Positions 1-12,800 of a stretch of DNA of 64,000 nt are shown here, in pieces. The notes below the pieces were generated by a model that worked only from the letters and a program-made list of their open reading frames with translations, was not told the origin of the DNA and searched no databases. Source of the stretch: Montifringilla adamsi (taxonomy: Eukaryota > Chordata > Aves > Passeriformes > Passeridae). The stretch lies in the NCBI GenBank assembly GCA_017590115.1, contig JAGGNK010009114.1, forward strand, positions 22,573,978-22,637,977. Direction: 5' to 3'. Position 1 is the first letter of the stretch. Every line of letters starts with the position of its first letter. The position numbers and the translations under genes are program-made.

Positions 1-2989
1 ATTTTCAATAAAATTCCCTACCTCACCTCTACTGTGCAGAAATGATCCCATTTTCCTATGTTTAATTTTTCCAACTTCATTAGTAAACACTAAGATCCTC
101 TTTCAGTTATTGGCAAAACATTGCTAGGTGTCATCAAATCACTCAAATAATGGAATGCTGGAAAGTCTGAAGTCTTAATTGTTCCCTTTATTTCCATTAC
201 ACTGATCAGGTATTTGGTACCTGAAAAGCAAATTCTAGATATTTTATGCTACCTTAAGCTGCTCTTTCTCTGTACTTAATGGGCAGAGCCTGTGCATGGT
301 AGTAACAGTGTGATGGTGGAGGGGTTTTTCAGTATTGTTTCTCCTTTTAGCAGTGAGGGGGTGGGTGACAGTGCTACACCATGCATTCTTTCTTAGACCT
401 TCGGGGAAGGGTTCCCAGTCCTTGTTTTGCAGGGAAGGTGATTGGGCAACTACTTTGATTGCTTTCTTTAATTTGATGTAAATGCACATAAACATAATCA
501 GTTCTAGAGATTTGTCTTGAGCCTTAGAAGTTATACCAGACTGAACTAGCTAGTTAATTCCTCCTTTCTCTGAAAGGCTTAACTCCTTACACCTTAAAGA
601 GATAATTAGTGCCAGGAGTCTTCTCTCCCATTGCTACTGGCAGTGACTATTTCTCTGGCTCCTGAAATGGATATAACAAATCCAAAGTAAATTTATAATC
701 TTGATACTCAGTGCTTGGGTTTGATGCCCCTATATTCGTGCACTTGTAACAGCAACATTGGTATTGCCACAGTTCAGACACTGTGTTCTTTGACAACACC
801 TCTAAAATTCCTTAGCTGTCCCGTGGTGCAGGTCCTTGTGGGAAGGGAGAAATAGGAGAGGGAAGGCACTGGAGCATGTCCTGGGGGCCCTTCCTTGGGA
901 GAACTCTGGTTCTTTGCCTGTGTGCAAGAACCAGAGGTTTGATAGGAGTGGTATAAAAATTCCCAGTGAACCCAAATAATCTCAAGAGACCCTTGTGTTT
1001 CCGGGGACCAGGCTCTGCTTCCTTGGAAAGCCAGGTAGATGTGTGCATTTTTAGATGCAAATTTTTACATGCCACTGCTGGTAGTAGTTCAAGTGCAGTG
1101 TAACAGCTGGGTCGGCCTGCCTGTGGCCCCGCCCTGCTGAGTCGGGAGCCACGGCTCCCGTTACGGTGTGAGGGAAACAGCGGCTACCCCTGCAGTGACA
1201 GGGCTGTGTCTTCAGCTGCTGAGATTTAGGCTCCAAATCTCGAGGAAACCTGCAGTCACAGCAAGTGCTTGGCAGGCTGCATGCACTGTAACGGGTCCTT
1301 ACTGGTTTCAGAAAGGAAGGCTGTAGCCTTTAAACCAGCAAAGCTTGCCCTGCTCCAACACTATAAATAATGAAGCAAAGTGTGATCCTGCTCACTGAGT
1401 AGCTCAGGCTCATGAAAAAAATCCGGTTTTCAGGATTTCACACCCTTTCCCCTTGCATTGGATACCTGGAATTAGGCACGTGGATTTTGGTGTGGAAATC
1501 CCTGATCTCATCAAGTAAGAAATATGCAAAATTAGACTTGTTTCTAGGCTGCTCCACCAGACCGGCTCAGCCAAGCAACCCAAGGCTCCCCACATTAACA
1601 CAGGGCTTGGTTTAGCTGTGCTGGGCCCTGAGCTCTGCTGCAAGCACAGCTCTGATTAAACTGAAATACCTTTGTTGCAAGTGCTGGCCTTAAACTGACA
1701 CCTTGTTCTCGAAGTCTGGTTAAACAAAAGCAAAAATGTGCTGTCCCATTTTGATTAAAAACTCAGGTTCAAGTTTTACAAACCTCTAATGACTATTTTC
1801 AGTGTAATTAACTGGATTTAACATGACAAATTGCCAATAACTGGTAACCTTAATATTGGAGAAGTCTAATAAGAGATGTTAGTTTTCCTTGTAAGATGTG
1901 CATAAGAGAGTTTGTAATGCTGACCTTTTTTAATTAAAAATATATTCTAGAGCATTCCCATTCTTTCCTTGCTTATGACTCTCATCTCAGTTTCACTCCA
2001 TGCTAAATAAACCCTCATATTTACTTTGCAGCTTTGTTGAAGACTCTACCTTAATCTGAGAAGAATTAGTACCCATCATGGAATTATGTACATCCCAGTA
2101 GAGCTCACATGCCCAGGCTCCTGCCTTTATTCTCCAAGGTACCTTAACGTGAAGATACTTTAACATGATGTTGCCATGGATGTCTGGCATGAGCGCCAAT
2201 CGATATTCCTCAAAAAAGGACTGTTAACTGCTTGAACTTTGAAGATTACTGTGATGTTAGGATTTCTCTTATACTGGCATAATGTTCTGTCATTGTTATG
2301 TGACATTATACCTACAGAAAGTATTAATAAAGAATTTTGCTAGAAGTACTGATTTCTCTTTGCTTTTATAAAGTTTAGATTTAACTCCCTGAAGTCAGGA
2401 GACTGACTACTGGAATAAAATAAAGTTTGAAAGCTATTTAAGTAACTAAGATATTTAGCACTCTGAGGAAAGTTGCTTATCTAATGTTCACATTACATCA
2501 CTGAAGTCAGTGTCTTAGATTCTTGAGAGCTCAGCTCTGAACTGTTGTAGGGTGGAGTTTTACTGCCTCTCTTTCTGGAGCCTCGGTGCTCACAAAGGCT
2601 AAAGATTTACCCCATTTTGATAGGAAGAAGCCTTACCAACAAAAGGACATTCTAAATACTAACACCTGCTTGTTTTGCTTTATTAATACTTAACAATGCT
2701 TTTTAGATTTTATTTAATTTTTTCCAGTCAGTAGTAGCTAGTTTTACTAAGTGTGAAGACCATTGGAGTGCAGAGGGGCTCTGTTCTGTCATCCAGTCAC
2801 AGACAGTGCTCACCCCAGTGGTCAGAGAAACACTTCAGGTTTTCAGGGAGTGTCAGCACCCCATGGGGACAGTAAGGAAGACAGAGCCAGACTCTGCAGT
2901 GCTAGCAGTGACAGGACAAGGGACAGTGGGACAGCTTGACCTATAAGACAGTCTTCAAACATAAAAGCACTTTTACCATGAGAGGGTTA
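1..2989. other. Left flank without a coding gene; possible 3' UTR of the neighbouring CCNT2
   Basis: No homologous exon was recognised on either strand. Synteny predicts CCNT2 on the plus strand ending to the left of MAP3K19, so this AT-rich, non-repetitive stretch may be its long 3' UTR. A plus-strand AATAAA at 2326-2331, in an AT-rich context, is a plausible end for such a transcript; another lies at 7-12. The link to CCNT2 is inference from gene order only, because no CCNT2 coding sequence is visible. Short open frames here look random. Confidence 0.35.
2326..2331 (+). promoter_or_regulatory. Candidate poly(A) signal AATAAA on the plus strand
   Basis: Canonical hexamer in an AT-rich stretch upstream of the CR1 fragment. 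It would suit the 3' end of a plus-strand gene entering from the left. No cleavage evidence is available. Confidence 0.3.
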
Positions 2990-3140
2990 AAGACTGGAGC
3001 GGCTGTGGAGTCTCCATCCATAGGCAGACTCAAAGTCAACGGGACAAGGGCCTGAGCAACCTGCTGCAGTCAGCCCTGCTCTGAGCAGTGGGGCTGGACC
3101 AGAACATCTCCAGAGCCCCTTCCAACCTCAACCTTCTGGA
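2990..3140 (+). repeat. CR1 LINE 3' fragment
   Basis: The stretch reads like the 3' end of an avian CR1 element. In order it has a GGCTGTGGAGTCTCC block, a CTGCTCTGAGCAGTGGGGCTGG block, and a CCCCTTCCAACCTCAACC end followed by a degraded CTTCTGGAACCTG. It is truncated at the 5' side, as is usual for CR1 insertions, and lies between MAP3K19 and the left flank. Confidence 0.75.
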
Positions 3141-3503
3141 ACCTGAAAGTGCCCATAAAATGCACTATTTCATTTAAAACAGGCAGTCCCATGGCTTAGA
3201 TAATTATCTCCTGCGATTATCACCACAGTATCTTGTGGAGATACAGGGCTGATCTATGTCCATAAAAATCTTATTCACCAGCTAAAAATTAAAGTGCCCA
3301 CCCAGATAAACAAAGGGGCCCACCTGACTGAATAAAAGCCTCAGTACATTTTATGCCAGTAGATGGTTGAGGTTCCTGTGGGATCCTCACACTCATTACT
3401 CATCTCCACGTTGCAGAGCTCTCTGCTCATAGCTTGTTCCATAGATTGTCCATTTTACAGACATTCCAGCTTACCTGGCCTGTTGCATGCTACTGATGGT
3501 GAC

Positions 3504-3509
3504 TTTATT
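3504..3509 (-). promoter_or_regulatory. MAP3K19: Candidate MAP3K19 poly(A) signal
   Basis: AATAAA on the minus strand about 240 nt downstream of the MAP3K19 stop codon at 3747-3749. If used, it gives a short 3' UTR and separates the gene cleanly from the CR1 fragment. Position and hexamer are the only evidence. Confidence 0.4.
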
Positions 3510-3746
3510 TTCCTTTTAAGTCTCTCCAAATACAACACAATGTGGCCTTGTGTTCACAGTGAAGGACAGGCATTGCAGAACAGGTACTCTTTAATCACTG
3601 CTGCCTAATAACAGACTCCTTGAACACAACTGCTCTTCAATATTTCTGCTGTCACATTCAAGCCCAGTTCCTTCCGGTCTTTTTTCCACAAATGAAAATC
3701 TTTTCCATGGAAAATACATGCTCATTTGGCAAGAGTTTTGAAAAAT

Positions 3747-3813
3747 TCACTGTCCTCCTTTCACAAAGGGATGGTCCAGCAACTGCAGAGCAGAAGGCCG
3801 TTCGTGCTGATCT
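3747..3813 (-). CDS. MAP3K19: MAP3K19 last coding exon (end of kinase domain)
   Basis: This 67-nt coding part starts after a TGCAG acceptor and completes the arginine codon split at the previous donor. It reads R-DQHERPSALQLLDHPFVKGGQ-stop. Human MAP3K19 has DQHERPSALQLL at the same place, so the exon is real although its open frame is very short. HERPSA is the usual kinase subdomain XI region with its conserved Arg. The bird C-terminus (HPFVKGGQ) differs from the mammalian one. Confidence 0.93.
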
Positions 3814-6800
3814 CTGCATTGAAGGTTCACAAATCAGTATATAAAATTAATATGTATGCCTGTGATGTAAAACCTAATTCAAAAACCTGTAAACACCTAA
3901 TTGCAAAATTAGCCTTTAGTATTATTATTATTATTATTATTATCCATTCACTATTCATTTTTAGGGTTTTTTGGGAAAGTTGATAGAAACGAAGGGAGGC
4001 TTGAAGGGAAAAGACGGTTGGAATTTACGAATTATAAAACTAAAATATTTTATTATTAAAGAAATCATTACTTATTCCCCTAAATTCCTTGAAAATCTTT
4101 GAATAATTCTGCTGATTTGGCTATTTCAGGTGCACCAACAATGTATTTAAGAAAGGTGATAATTATCTGTTTGAGCCTCTGGCAATCAGGTTGTCCTGTC
4201 ATCTCCAATCAATGTCATGTATTTTAACAAGCCCATGGCTTTGTTTAAAACAAAACAAACACCACAGAAATAATTCTTATAATGTGTGAATGCTACTGCT
4301 TTGGGGTTTTCAGAGAGAACTTTATGTTTCTAATAAGTATTATGTTTCAAGTAAGTATGTGTTTCCTGGACTGGCAGTGATAATAATAGATTTTTCCACT
4401 GCAGAAAACAAGAATTAAGTGAAAGCTCTTCCATTTAGAATACTGTCCTTAAAACAACTTGTATGACATAGACCAAACTGAAACAATACTGGAACAGCAA
4501 AACACAGCAAAGAAATTTATCAAATGTTTTGTCCAAAACTCAACGGTGCCATGTTTCTGCATGAAAATCACAGTGAAAGTAAATTATAAGGCCTACAAAA
4601 AGAGAATCTGTGAGGGCTTTTTTATAGCACTAAGAAGAGTAAAGCTCTTTTATATACACTTTTATCTAAAGGCTTTCCTGAAATGCTGAAAAGCCTATGC
4701 ATTTACAATAAAATCATATGTACTACAACCTAAGTTCCCATGAGCTATCTCCAGAACACAAACTACCTGCATTTTCCCTTTCATTCTCCAGTCCAGAGCC
4801 TCCATACCTGGTTAAGCAGGCGTGCACAAACTCCACGGCAGCGCTGGAGAAGCGATCGGGCAGGGCCGGCATCAGCCCCCTGTGGGCCCCGATGTAGAAC
4901 ATGGCTGCCACCCTGTCCATGGAAGCCAGAGGGGGTTTGCCTGTTGCCATCTCGAACACGGTGCAGCCAACACTCCAGATGTCTGATTTCCTGCCATAGC
5001 CAGAGTCACTGATCACCTCTGGAGCCATCCAGTAGGGAGTGCCGTGCACAGAGCGGAGCAGCTCGCTGCGGGTGCCGCTGAGGCTGGCCCAGGCCAGGCG
5101 CCTGGCACAGCCAAAGTCAATCAGCTTGATTACCCCGGTGGGCATGAGCATCACGTTGTTGCCTTTGATGTCTCTGTGGACCACACAGTTGTCGTGTAAA
5201 TATGCAACCCCTTGTAGAATTTGCTTGGTGTATTTACACAGGACAACTTCTGGCAAGGGGCCGAAGCGATTCAGAATACTGGAAATGGAGCCGCCAGGAA
5301 CAAACTCCATGAATATGCTCAAAATGTTGTCTTCCAGGCAAGTTCCTAAATAAGTTACAATATTTACATGCTTCAATGTCTTCAAAAGATCAACTTCCTC
5401 ATGGAACTTCTGATACTCCTTTTCTGTAGTGAGTTGATCTGATGTATCCAAAATCACCTGTTTTACAGCTATTAACTGTCCCTGGCTTGTCAGACCACAG
5501 TACACCTACAGTGAAACCAGCACTTATCAAAACAAGACACAGGACAAAACTTGTGTATTTACTTATTTTAAATAGAATCTTTGTGCTTGTCATGTTTCAT
5601 ATCTCCCTGTATAATCCAAAATATTTAACCCATTCGTTGAATAGGACAACAGCTATTTTTGAGATAAGGTGTATCTCAATGACGACCAACACATCTCAAC
5701 GTATTCAGACATTAACTTACCGTGCCATAGGCTCCCTTTCCAAGGACTTCTCCTCTTGTCCACGTGACAGGATCTTTGGTAGTTAAACTGCTTCCTGATA
5801 ATTTAGTAGATTCATCAAAGTTTAGAAGGCCCTTTTCTTCATTTGAAGCCAAAAAGGCTTTACTGTAACTCTGCTTGAAAGAGGATGGTCAGTGTAGGGA
5901 GAAAGCAGAGAGGAAAAGACAGGCTTCATTTGATTCTCCCTTTTTCATAAGGAGTACTTTTTCCTGGCATGACTTTGCCTTATAGATTTAGATATATATA
6001 AATTGCCCAGGTCATTGATAGAACTGCTATACTAGGTAAAACTGTATAAATATTTTCAGGTATAAATCACAACAGTGCATAACCAGGTTACAGCATGACG
6101 CCTTCCTCCATTGGGACCAAGACAGAAGAGCACTTAAAAGAGCAGGATACACTCTGTTTTTTGGTCTCAAAGGTACAGTTTGCTAAGCTGAAGGGTGAAT
6201 ATGGCTATCATCATGCTCTAAGTAACACATGTAACACAATTCTGATGAAAATAACAGGCCCAGGAAGAAAATGAAAATGAATGATGAAAATGAAAATGAA
6301 TGATGAAAATGACTTCCCAGGAAGAAGAGGCTGCTTCAGAAAGATGGCAATAATTATCCCATCTAGCCATGGGTCTCCCTGGAGAAGTGAGAACGGAGCT
6401 ATAATTGGCACCTGTGTCTGCAGAAGCACAAGGGGGAGTATCAATATGTACTGAAAGACATTTCCTTGCAAATTTGTCACTTATACGGACAAAGAGATAA
6501 AAGGACCAAGGAGAAACAGTACTGGTAGAGAAACACCTTAGTAAGTGAAGGCATTCAGCTGACTTGGGGGCCAAAATCTGAGTCTTCTGAGCTTGAAGTT
6601 TTGATTAAGCATTAATTAAACAGGATAAGTCTGTCTAATAAACCAATACTTATCCAATATCTATAAACCAATATCTATAAAAGTATCTGGCTGCACTCAG
6701 AAAAATCAAGGTAATTGCCCTCCTGGATATGCAAGACTATTTGTAGTGTCTTTTCATATTACTGTTCACATCTCCAGTTCTTGCCTTGCCCAAAACCTTA

Positions 6801-9800
6801 TTAGACAAGCTCTTCAATTAAAATAGCCTATTCTCTTTATTCACTACAATTTCCCAATTTATATAAGCTTTAGGAGCTATTCCTGCCATGCCCTAGTACC
6901 TTCTGGCTTGTGTCCTGACATGCCTCTAACACAGATATATTCAACAGAGCATTGGAAGAATCAGTGGGCAGCTGGCCCAAGGAAAAAGACTTGATAAATC
7001 TCTTTAATAAGCACATATTTCCCATTTTTCATCCAAACTTGTGTGAAGCATCACTCAAATTATTTAGCAAGTTACAAGAAGAAATTTCTTTTACCTTCTC
7101 TAGAGCACTATTTATTATTGCTCCATCTCCATTCATCATATTTTCCTCTTCTTCACTCTGTGTGTTTTGTATTTTAGAACATGTATTTTTTGTTCTTGAA
7201 GAGTTGGTGTCTTTTTCTTCAAGCATTAGCAATTCTTTGGCCAGACAACAAAGCAACTCATCAGTCACATCCTTAGTATCTGACCAGGAAGACATGTTTT
7301 GACTTGTCTGGGAACTGGGGCTTTTGGCCTTTTTTGTCCAAATCACTGAAGTCTGAGACAATTCATTTGCCAAACCACTGTTTTGAGGTGTGTTTGCACA
7401 ACTAATGTGATCTAATATTTTTGAAGGGGACTGACATTCCAGTCTATCTGAAAAAGGCAACTCACATTTATTGACAGACTTGGAGTCCTGGTGTGATTCC
7501 CAGCCTTTGCCACCATCTATCTCCCCCCTGCACTGGGGCACACAGATGATCTGCTCTGCTGTTACCAGACTGCCACTTGGAGCAACACATTCTCTGCAGT
7601 CTTGATCACTGAGCTGAAGGAGATCCTGACTGCAGGCAGCAGCTCTCTGATAGCTGGATTTATCCTGGCTGTCTAACTCCTCCAAAGAAACTTCTTTAAT
7701 AGTTGAGAGGTTTGAATTTGTAAACATTTCATTTTGCTTAGCTGACTGTGAAAGCTCTTCTGAAAATGTGAGCTGATGATCTGTGTCTCCATGGAACAAT
7801 GTTGTGCTACTCAAGGCATGTGTTTGAAAAGCCAAGTCAGATGTTGTTGCATTGCCTTGCTCTCTGTTGCTGACACTCAACTTGGTCCTTCTGTCCTTTG
7901 TGATTAAACTTTTCTGCTTTTGTTTAGCACCAGGTGTGGTCTTCTTTGGCTTGGAATGAGTTTTCTTTTGAATGTTTCTGACTCTGCTGCTTTCTACCCC
8001 TTTACTGCAGGCAGATCTGCAGGTGCATCTTCCTGGTGGAACAGAATAAACACCTTTGTAAAACCTGCCCTCGTGCTGATCAAGGTCTCTCACGCGGGAA
8101 TAGACAGGAGTTCCAAACATTTCATAAATACCTGGGCCTTGGTCATCTGAATTTATTATTTTGAACATGTCAGTGTATTTCAGATCTACAAAATCTGAAG
8201 CAGAGGGTGTACGTGGCAGACAAAGTGGAGTAACGTGTTTCTTTAAGACAGCTGAGTTTTTGCAACTGCAGGAGCAACTTTGCTTTTTAATTTTCTGGGC
8301 ACTCTGAACAACATGGCCTTTGTGTCCTTGAGTGGATTTTTTCTGACACTTCATGGAAGCCTCAGATTTCACTTTTGTCAGTTCCAAAGATGGAAAAATC
8401 TGACTCTTGGCATTTGATTTTGTGGCAACCTCTTCAAAAGCAATTAAGTCTTCAAATACTTTTATCTTATTATTAATTTTAGATTTTGGTGAATATCTAT
8501 TTCTATTCATCTTTATTTTATTTTTGTCATTTTCTTTGTAAGCAAGAACATTGAGGCTCTGAGGAGCATGAGGAAGGAGGGTACAGACACCACCATTTTT
8601 TGTGGCAGGTTGTTCAGCAATGTGTGGTTCCCTGGCTGGCTCTTGTTCAGAGAGCATAACATGAGCAACAGCTACAAGCTCACTTTGGTCCTCTAAAGTT
8701 GCTTCTGAAATGGCTTCTTTTTCTATTTCAGATTCAGAGAGACAGACTTGATTTTCTGGCTGTTTTCCAGAGGGATCTTGAGCTTCTACTCCAGAAATTA
8801 CTGCAACTACAGAGTTATCTTCCAAGGCTTGGTAGGCCTCTATCACTTCATTTTTACAGGAGGAATCTAAATCGTGGTTGTAAAGCACAAGGTTGGCACT
8901 CTCAGCATCTTCCTGTGGTTTATAATCCAGCATCATCTCTGTAGCATTTTCTTCTGCCAGACCAGTGCTACAGCAATTCTCTGCTCTGTTTTGCTTATTG
9001 CCAGCTCTTGAGGCATTGCTGTTGCTGGACACTGTAAATGCTGTCTGGGCTGCAAACATGCCACAGTTCAGCAGAACACTGCTTGAGCTCAAGTGGGGAT
9101 GACTCTGATCCCAGAACCCGGCCTGGGTCAGAAGATTGATATTCTCACAAACCACTGGACACTGGAATTTCTTCTTCCCAGTGTGGATTGCTACATCAGC
9201 TTCCCTCCACTTGAAATGGCTTTGGATTTCTTCCTTCTTGTTGTTAAGGTACTTATCACAGTTATTAATGCTGAAGTAGTACAGATCCTTCACTGGAGTG
9301 AACTTATCAGAAATTGTGGCTATGATCAATTCTGATGACTTTTCACTGTCCCTGTTTAATAAGTTGTCTAACTGATACTGACAAAATTTAGTAACTTGTT
9401 TTATAGGCTGAGGAATAGAGTTCATAATATTTAAAATAGTTTTGAGGTTTCTGCTTTCATTGACAATATCATCCCTTAGAGGAGCAAGATGAATTTTTCT
9501 TACAGGCTGACATGTCACTGGTGGCAAATGAAACTGTAATTTCCATAAAAAAACATTAATAATGTGCTACACCACAGATACAGGTAAAAACTAATCACTA
9601 AGAAACAAGTAAACTTAGGAAAAAAATTAGAAAATTATTATTCCTTTATATATTCCTATATTAAACCTATTATGAAGTATAATATCAGACTCCTGAGAAA
9701 ATACATTCTTTTTCCTCACATTAATTGCGTTAATTTTCTCAGATCCAGAACTATTTCTAAGTATTTCTTAGTTCAGAAAGTGGGATCTTTTGCTTTAAGG

Positions 9801-12800
9801 CACAAATCATTCTCCATGATTTAGAACCAGTAAGTTTTGTCCACATGTACAAATCCTCTTGTCAGTTATTAACTCTGTCTTGTGGCACTTCATGTTTGCT
9901 ACAGGAATTCAAAGGCTGGGCAGTGGCTTCATGTGCCAGAGCTCCTCTCTCACTGTGCACTCTCCCTGAATGAGAGCACCACTCTACTGCTGATATTTAA
10001 AATCTTTTTATGTAACCCTCCAACATGTGCTGACACCATTAATTATATTCCCAATGGAACCAGAGCTCATGTAAGCAATTTTTCAAAAGAAAAACCAGAC
10101 CATTATAACAGAATGCTGTTGCATCCCTGGAGAAAACAATTCTAACAAGTTATTTATAGACTTTAAGGTACATTATATTAAATCTAAACATTTAGATCCA
10201 TGTTAAATGGCCACAGATTTAGCTCGGAGTTTTAGGTACACTGGAAGACAGCACAGTCTGCACTTGATTTGCAGTGAAGTGAAATGGATAAAACCAAAGG
10301 CAGCTGCCACAGAAGTCTGCTGGATCAGGGATTTGTTTTACTATTCCTTCTCCCCATCACGTTTGTTGAAAGGTACCATGTACATTTGAAGGAGTACAGA
10401 TCAGAGGAACTGAGTACTTTGTTTGCATATTCAGATGAACAGCGAGAATGACTTTCTGAAAATAGTATTTCTGTTCTTTATTTTATAGGAAATGAATATT
10501 TTTATGCAAATGAATGCAATAGAAATAATCACACAGTCATCTGCTCTGAGTGCTCATTTGCATGTCTATATTCAACATCAGTTTGCAATCTGCAGGAAAT
10601 TTTTATTCACATTCCAAGGGCAAACTGAGGTTTGAACATGCCAGGAAAAGCAATGTGTTGGTTTGAAATTCACAGTTCTGAAGGCTTTGTCCAGCCTGCA
10701 TGGCATTAATATGAATGCTCCGTTTATCCCAAAGGATACACCTCTAGAAACCACCAGAGCCCAAGACACGAAATAAAGCTGCATTAAATCACACCAAGGC
10801 CAGCTAAATTATTTTTCTTAAATATTTCCCTCCATTTGAAATGTGTTTTTTTTCCATAACCCTTTTTATAATCCTGTGTCAGAATTCTTGCTCCTACTTC
10901 TATAATTCTCTTCACTTTTTTTCTGTGATCTGTTGTATTCTGTGATGGTTCACTGAAGTTTACATCTGACTCAATGAGTTGAGTCCTTTCTACAAAAGGC
11001 TATTAATTAATATACATGAAGGCCAAAATCTCTTTTTTTCTAAATACAGTATTTTTAAAGTGGTGTGAAGTATTGAAATGTAAAGTATGTTTAATTCTAA
11101 AAGACTTTTTATTTGCTAACACAGTAAATTTCATCAAACATCTAATGTCAAGACTATTTTAGAATTCAACTTCAATCTTAAATTATCATTTAAAAGAAGT
11201 TTTGGGGTTTTTGGCAAAACTAGACATCTAATTTAACAAATAGGATGCAAATTGTAATTAATTTACATCTTTCTAAAGGTTTTGTATCTTTTTGAACTTT
11301 CAACCTTTTATCTCCAGAAGTCCCTGATGTAACATCTTACTGATAATTTGTTGATATACACATCAAGATTTGCTGACACACATATATTTCACATTCTAAA
11401 AAAAAAAAAACAACAAAAAACAAACAAACAAAAAAAACCCCCAAAAACAAAAAACCCCCCAACACCTGAAACTAAGCAAACTACCTACACTACTTTGTTT
11501 TTTCTATTTTTAAGATTTTGAAAGGATATAATACTTTTTCCAGTGATCGTTTTATACATAATGTCCTCTTACCTCAGATTTCTTGTTCCTGGTTTTTAGT
11601 GTTGTTATAGATAACCCTTAAAATCAAAACAAGTGAAATATAAATTTGATGCTCTTAAACAGACTACAATTCACATTTATAAATTAATTTCAAATTGTAG
11701 TGTTCTGGGGATCAAGGATCTGTCTCTGGTTGAAAGACTGTGCTATAAATCTGCAGTGCAGAAAAAAGTTGTAGGTTGAAATTTAATCGGGATACTGAAC
11801 TTCACAATTCCATTTTCCACAGAAAACAATAAAATACTATAATTTTAAAATATTTTGACACTAATAATTCAAAGAAATGCTTCTCAGTTGTAGATGTTTG
11901 CTAACCACAGTATGTAGCTAATTAATATTGCCAGTATGAGGGAGAAAGATGTCATCACTCCAGGCACAGAGAATTACACTGCACATTTGTGGCTCAGTTT
12001 CACTACACAGAGTAGCAGGAATGGTGAAGTTTGTCATTTCTTCTCTTTATCTCCTTCATGCTGCAAACACACACAAACTTATAAAGAAGAGGGTTGACAT
12101 GGCTGAAGTCTCTCTGAAGACAGCAAAAGACACAAAGGCAATATGATAACCAAGATATAACTTTATATAAAATCTGTGACTTTTAAAATTGAACTTACTT
12201 TGTTGTATTTGTGCTTTTATTATCTGGAAAGTATCTAAATCCATAAATGATGTTGAAATGTTAGATTCTGGGCATGAGGTCTGTAGCAGAAAGCTGAAGT
12301 CAAAGCCACATCCCATGTCCTCTTTATTTAAGAAAGGTAAAGAAATGTGATGTCTCCTGGGTAATGCTATCTGATTTTTACTTGGAAAACATGCCACTTG
12401 TTGGTCTGGCCATGCTCTGGATGTTGGTGCAATTTGGCTAAAAGGCAAAACAAAAATAACCAAAATACAGAGCAAAAACAAGTGGAAGGAACCAGTTCAA
12501 ACAATCATATGGCTGGTGAATAACGTGACCAAGAGGTTTGTAAGATCCCAGAATGCCAAAGTGTCTTTTCTTTATCTGTGGGGTTGTGACTCTCCCTGGA
12601 AATAGCAGACTGCAATGCAGAGGTTGACTACATGTGAGATTGAATGACAAACAGTGTTAGCCAAGCAACAAGAGAAACATAAAAATATACTGTTCACCTT
12701 CCCCTTATTGACAAGAATTGATTGCTTCCAGGTGTAGTTTTTATGAATCATCAGGAGAGCGTGTCAGAAGAATTTTGAAGACCAGATGTGCCTTTGTTGC

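Noticed and set aside
1993..2199. Minus-strand open frame of 68 codons in the left flank
   Set aside because: No recognisable family, no suitable splice sites, and it lies where a CCNT2 3' UTR is expected. Probably chance.
6211..6574. Two overlapping minus-strand frames of 89 and 118 codons in a MAP3K19 intron
   Set aside because: They arise from the GAAAAT minisatellite and nearby sequence; no similarity to MAP3K19 or any protein I know.
6905..6935. Possible 26-nt exon (AGGCATGTCAGG...) between MAP3K19 exons, reminiscent of human QRHSSG
   Set aside because: 26 nt would break the phase 0 to phase 0 junction of the flanking exons, and the resemblance is too short to trust.
6952..7302. Plus-strand frame of 116 codons
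   Set aside because: Mirror of the conserved MAP3K19 large exon on the other strand.
10578..10784. Minus-strand frame considered as an extra MAP3K19 exon
   Set aside because: No acceptor or donor in the right phase and no similarity to human MAP3K19.
11400..11461. Possible poly(A) tail of a processed pseudogene
   Set aside because: No gene-like sequence, target-site duplication or element body is recognisable beside it.
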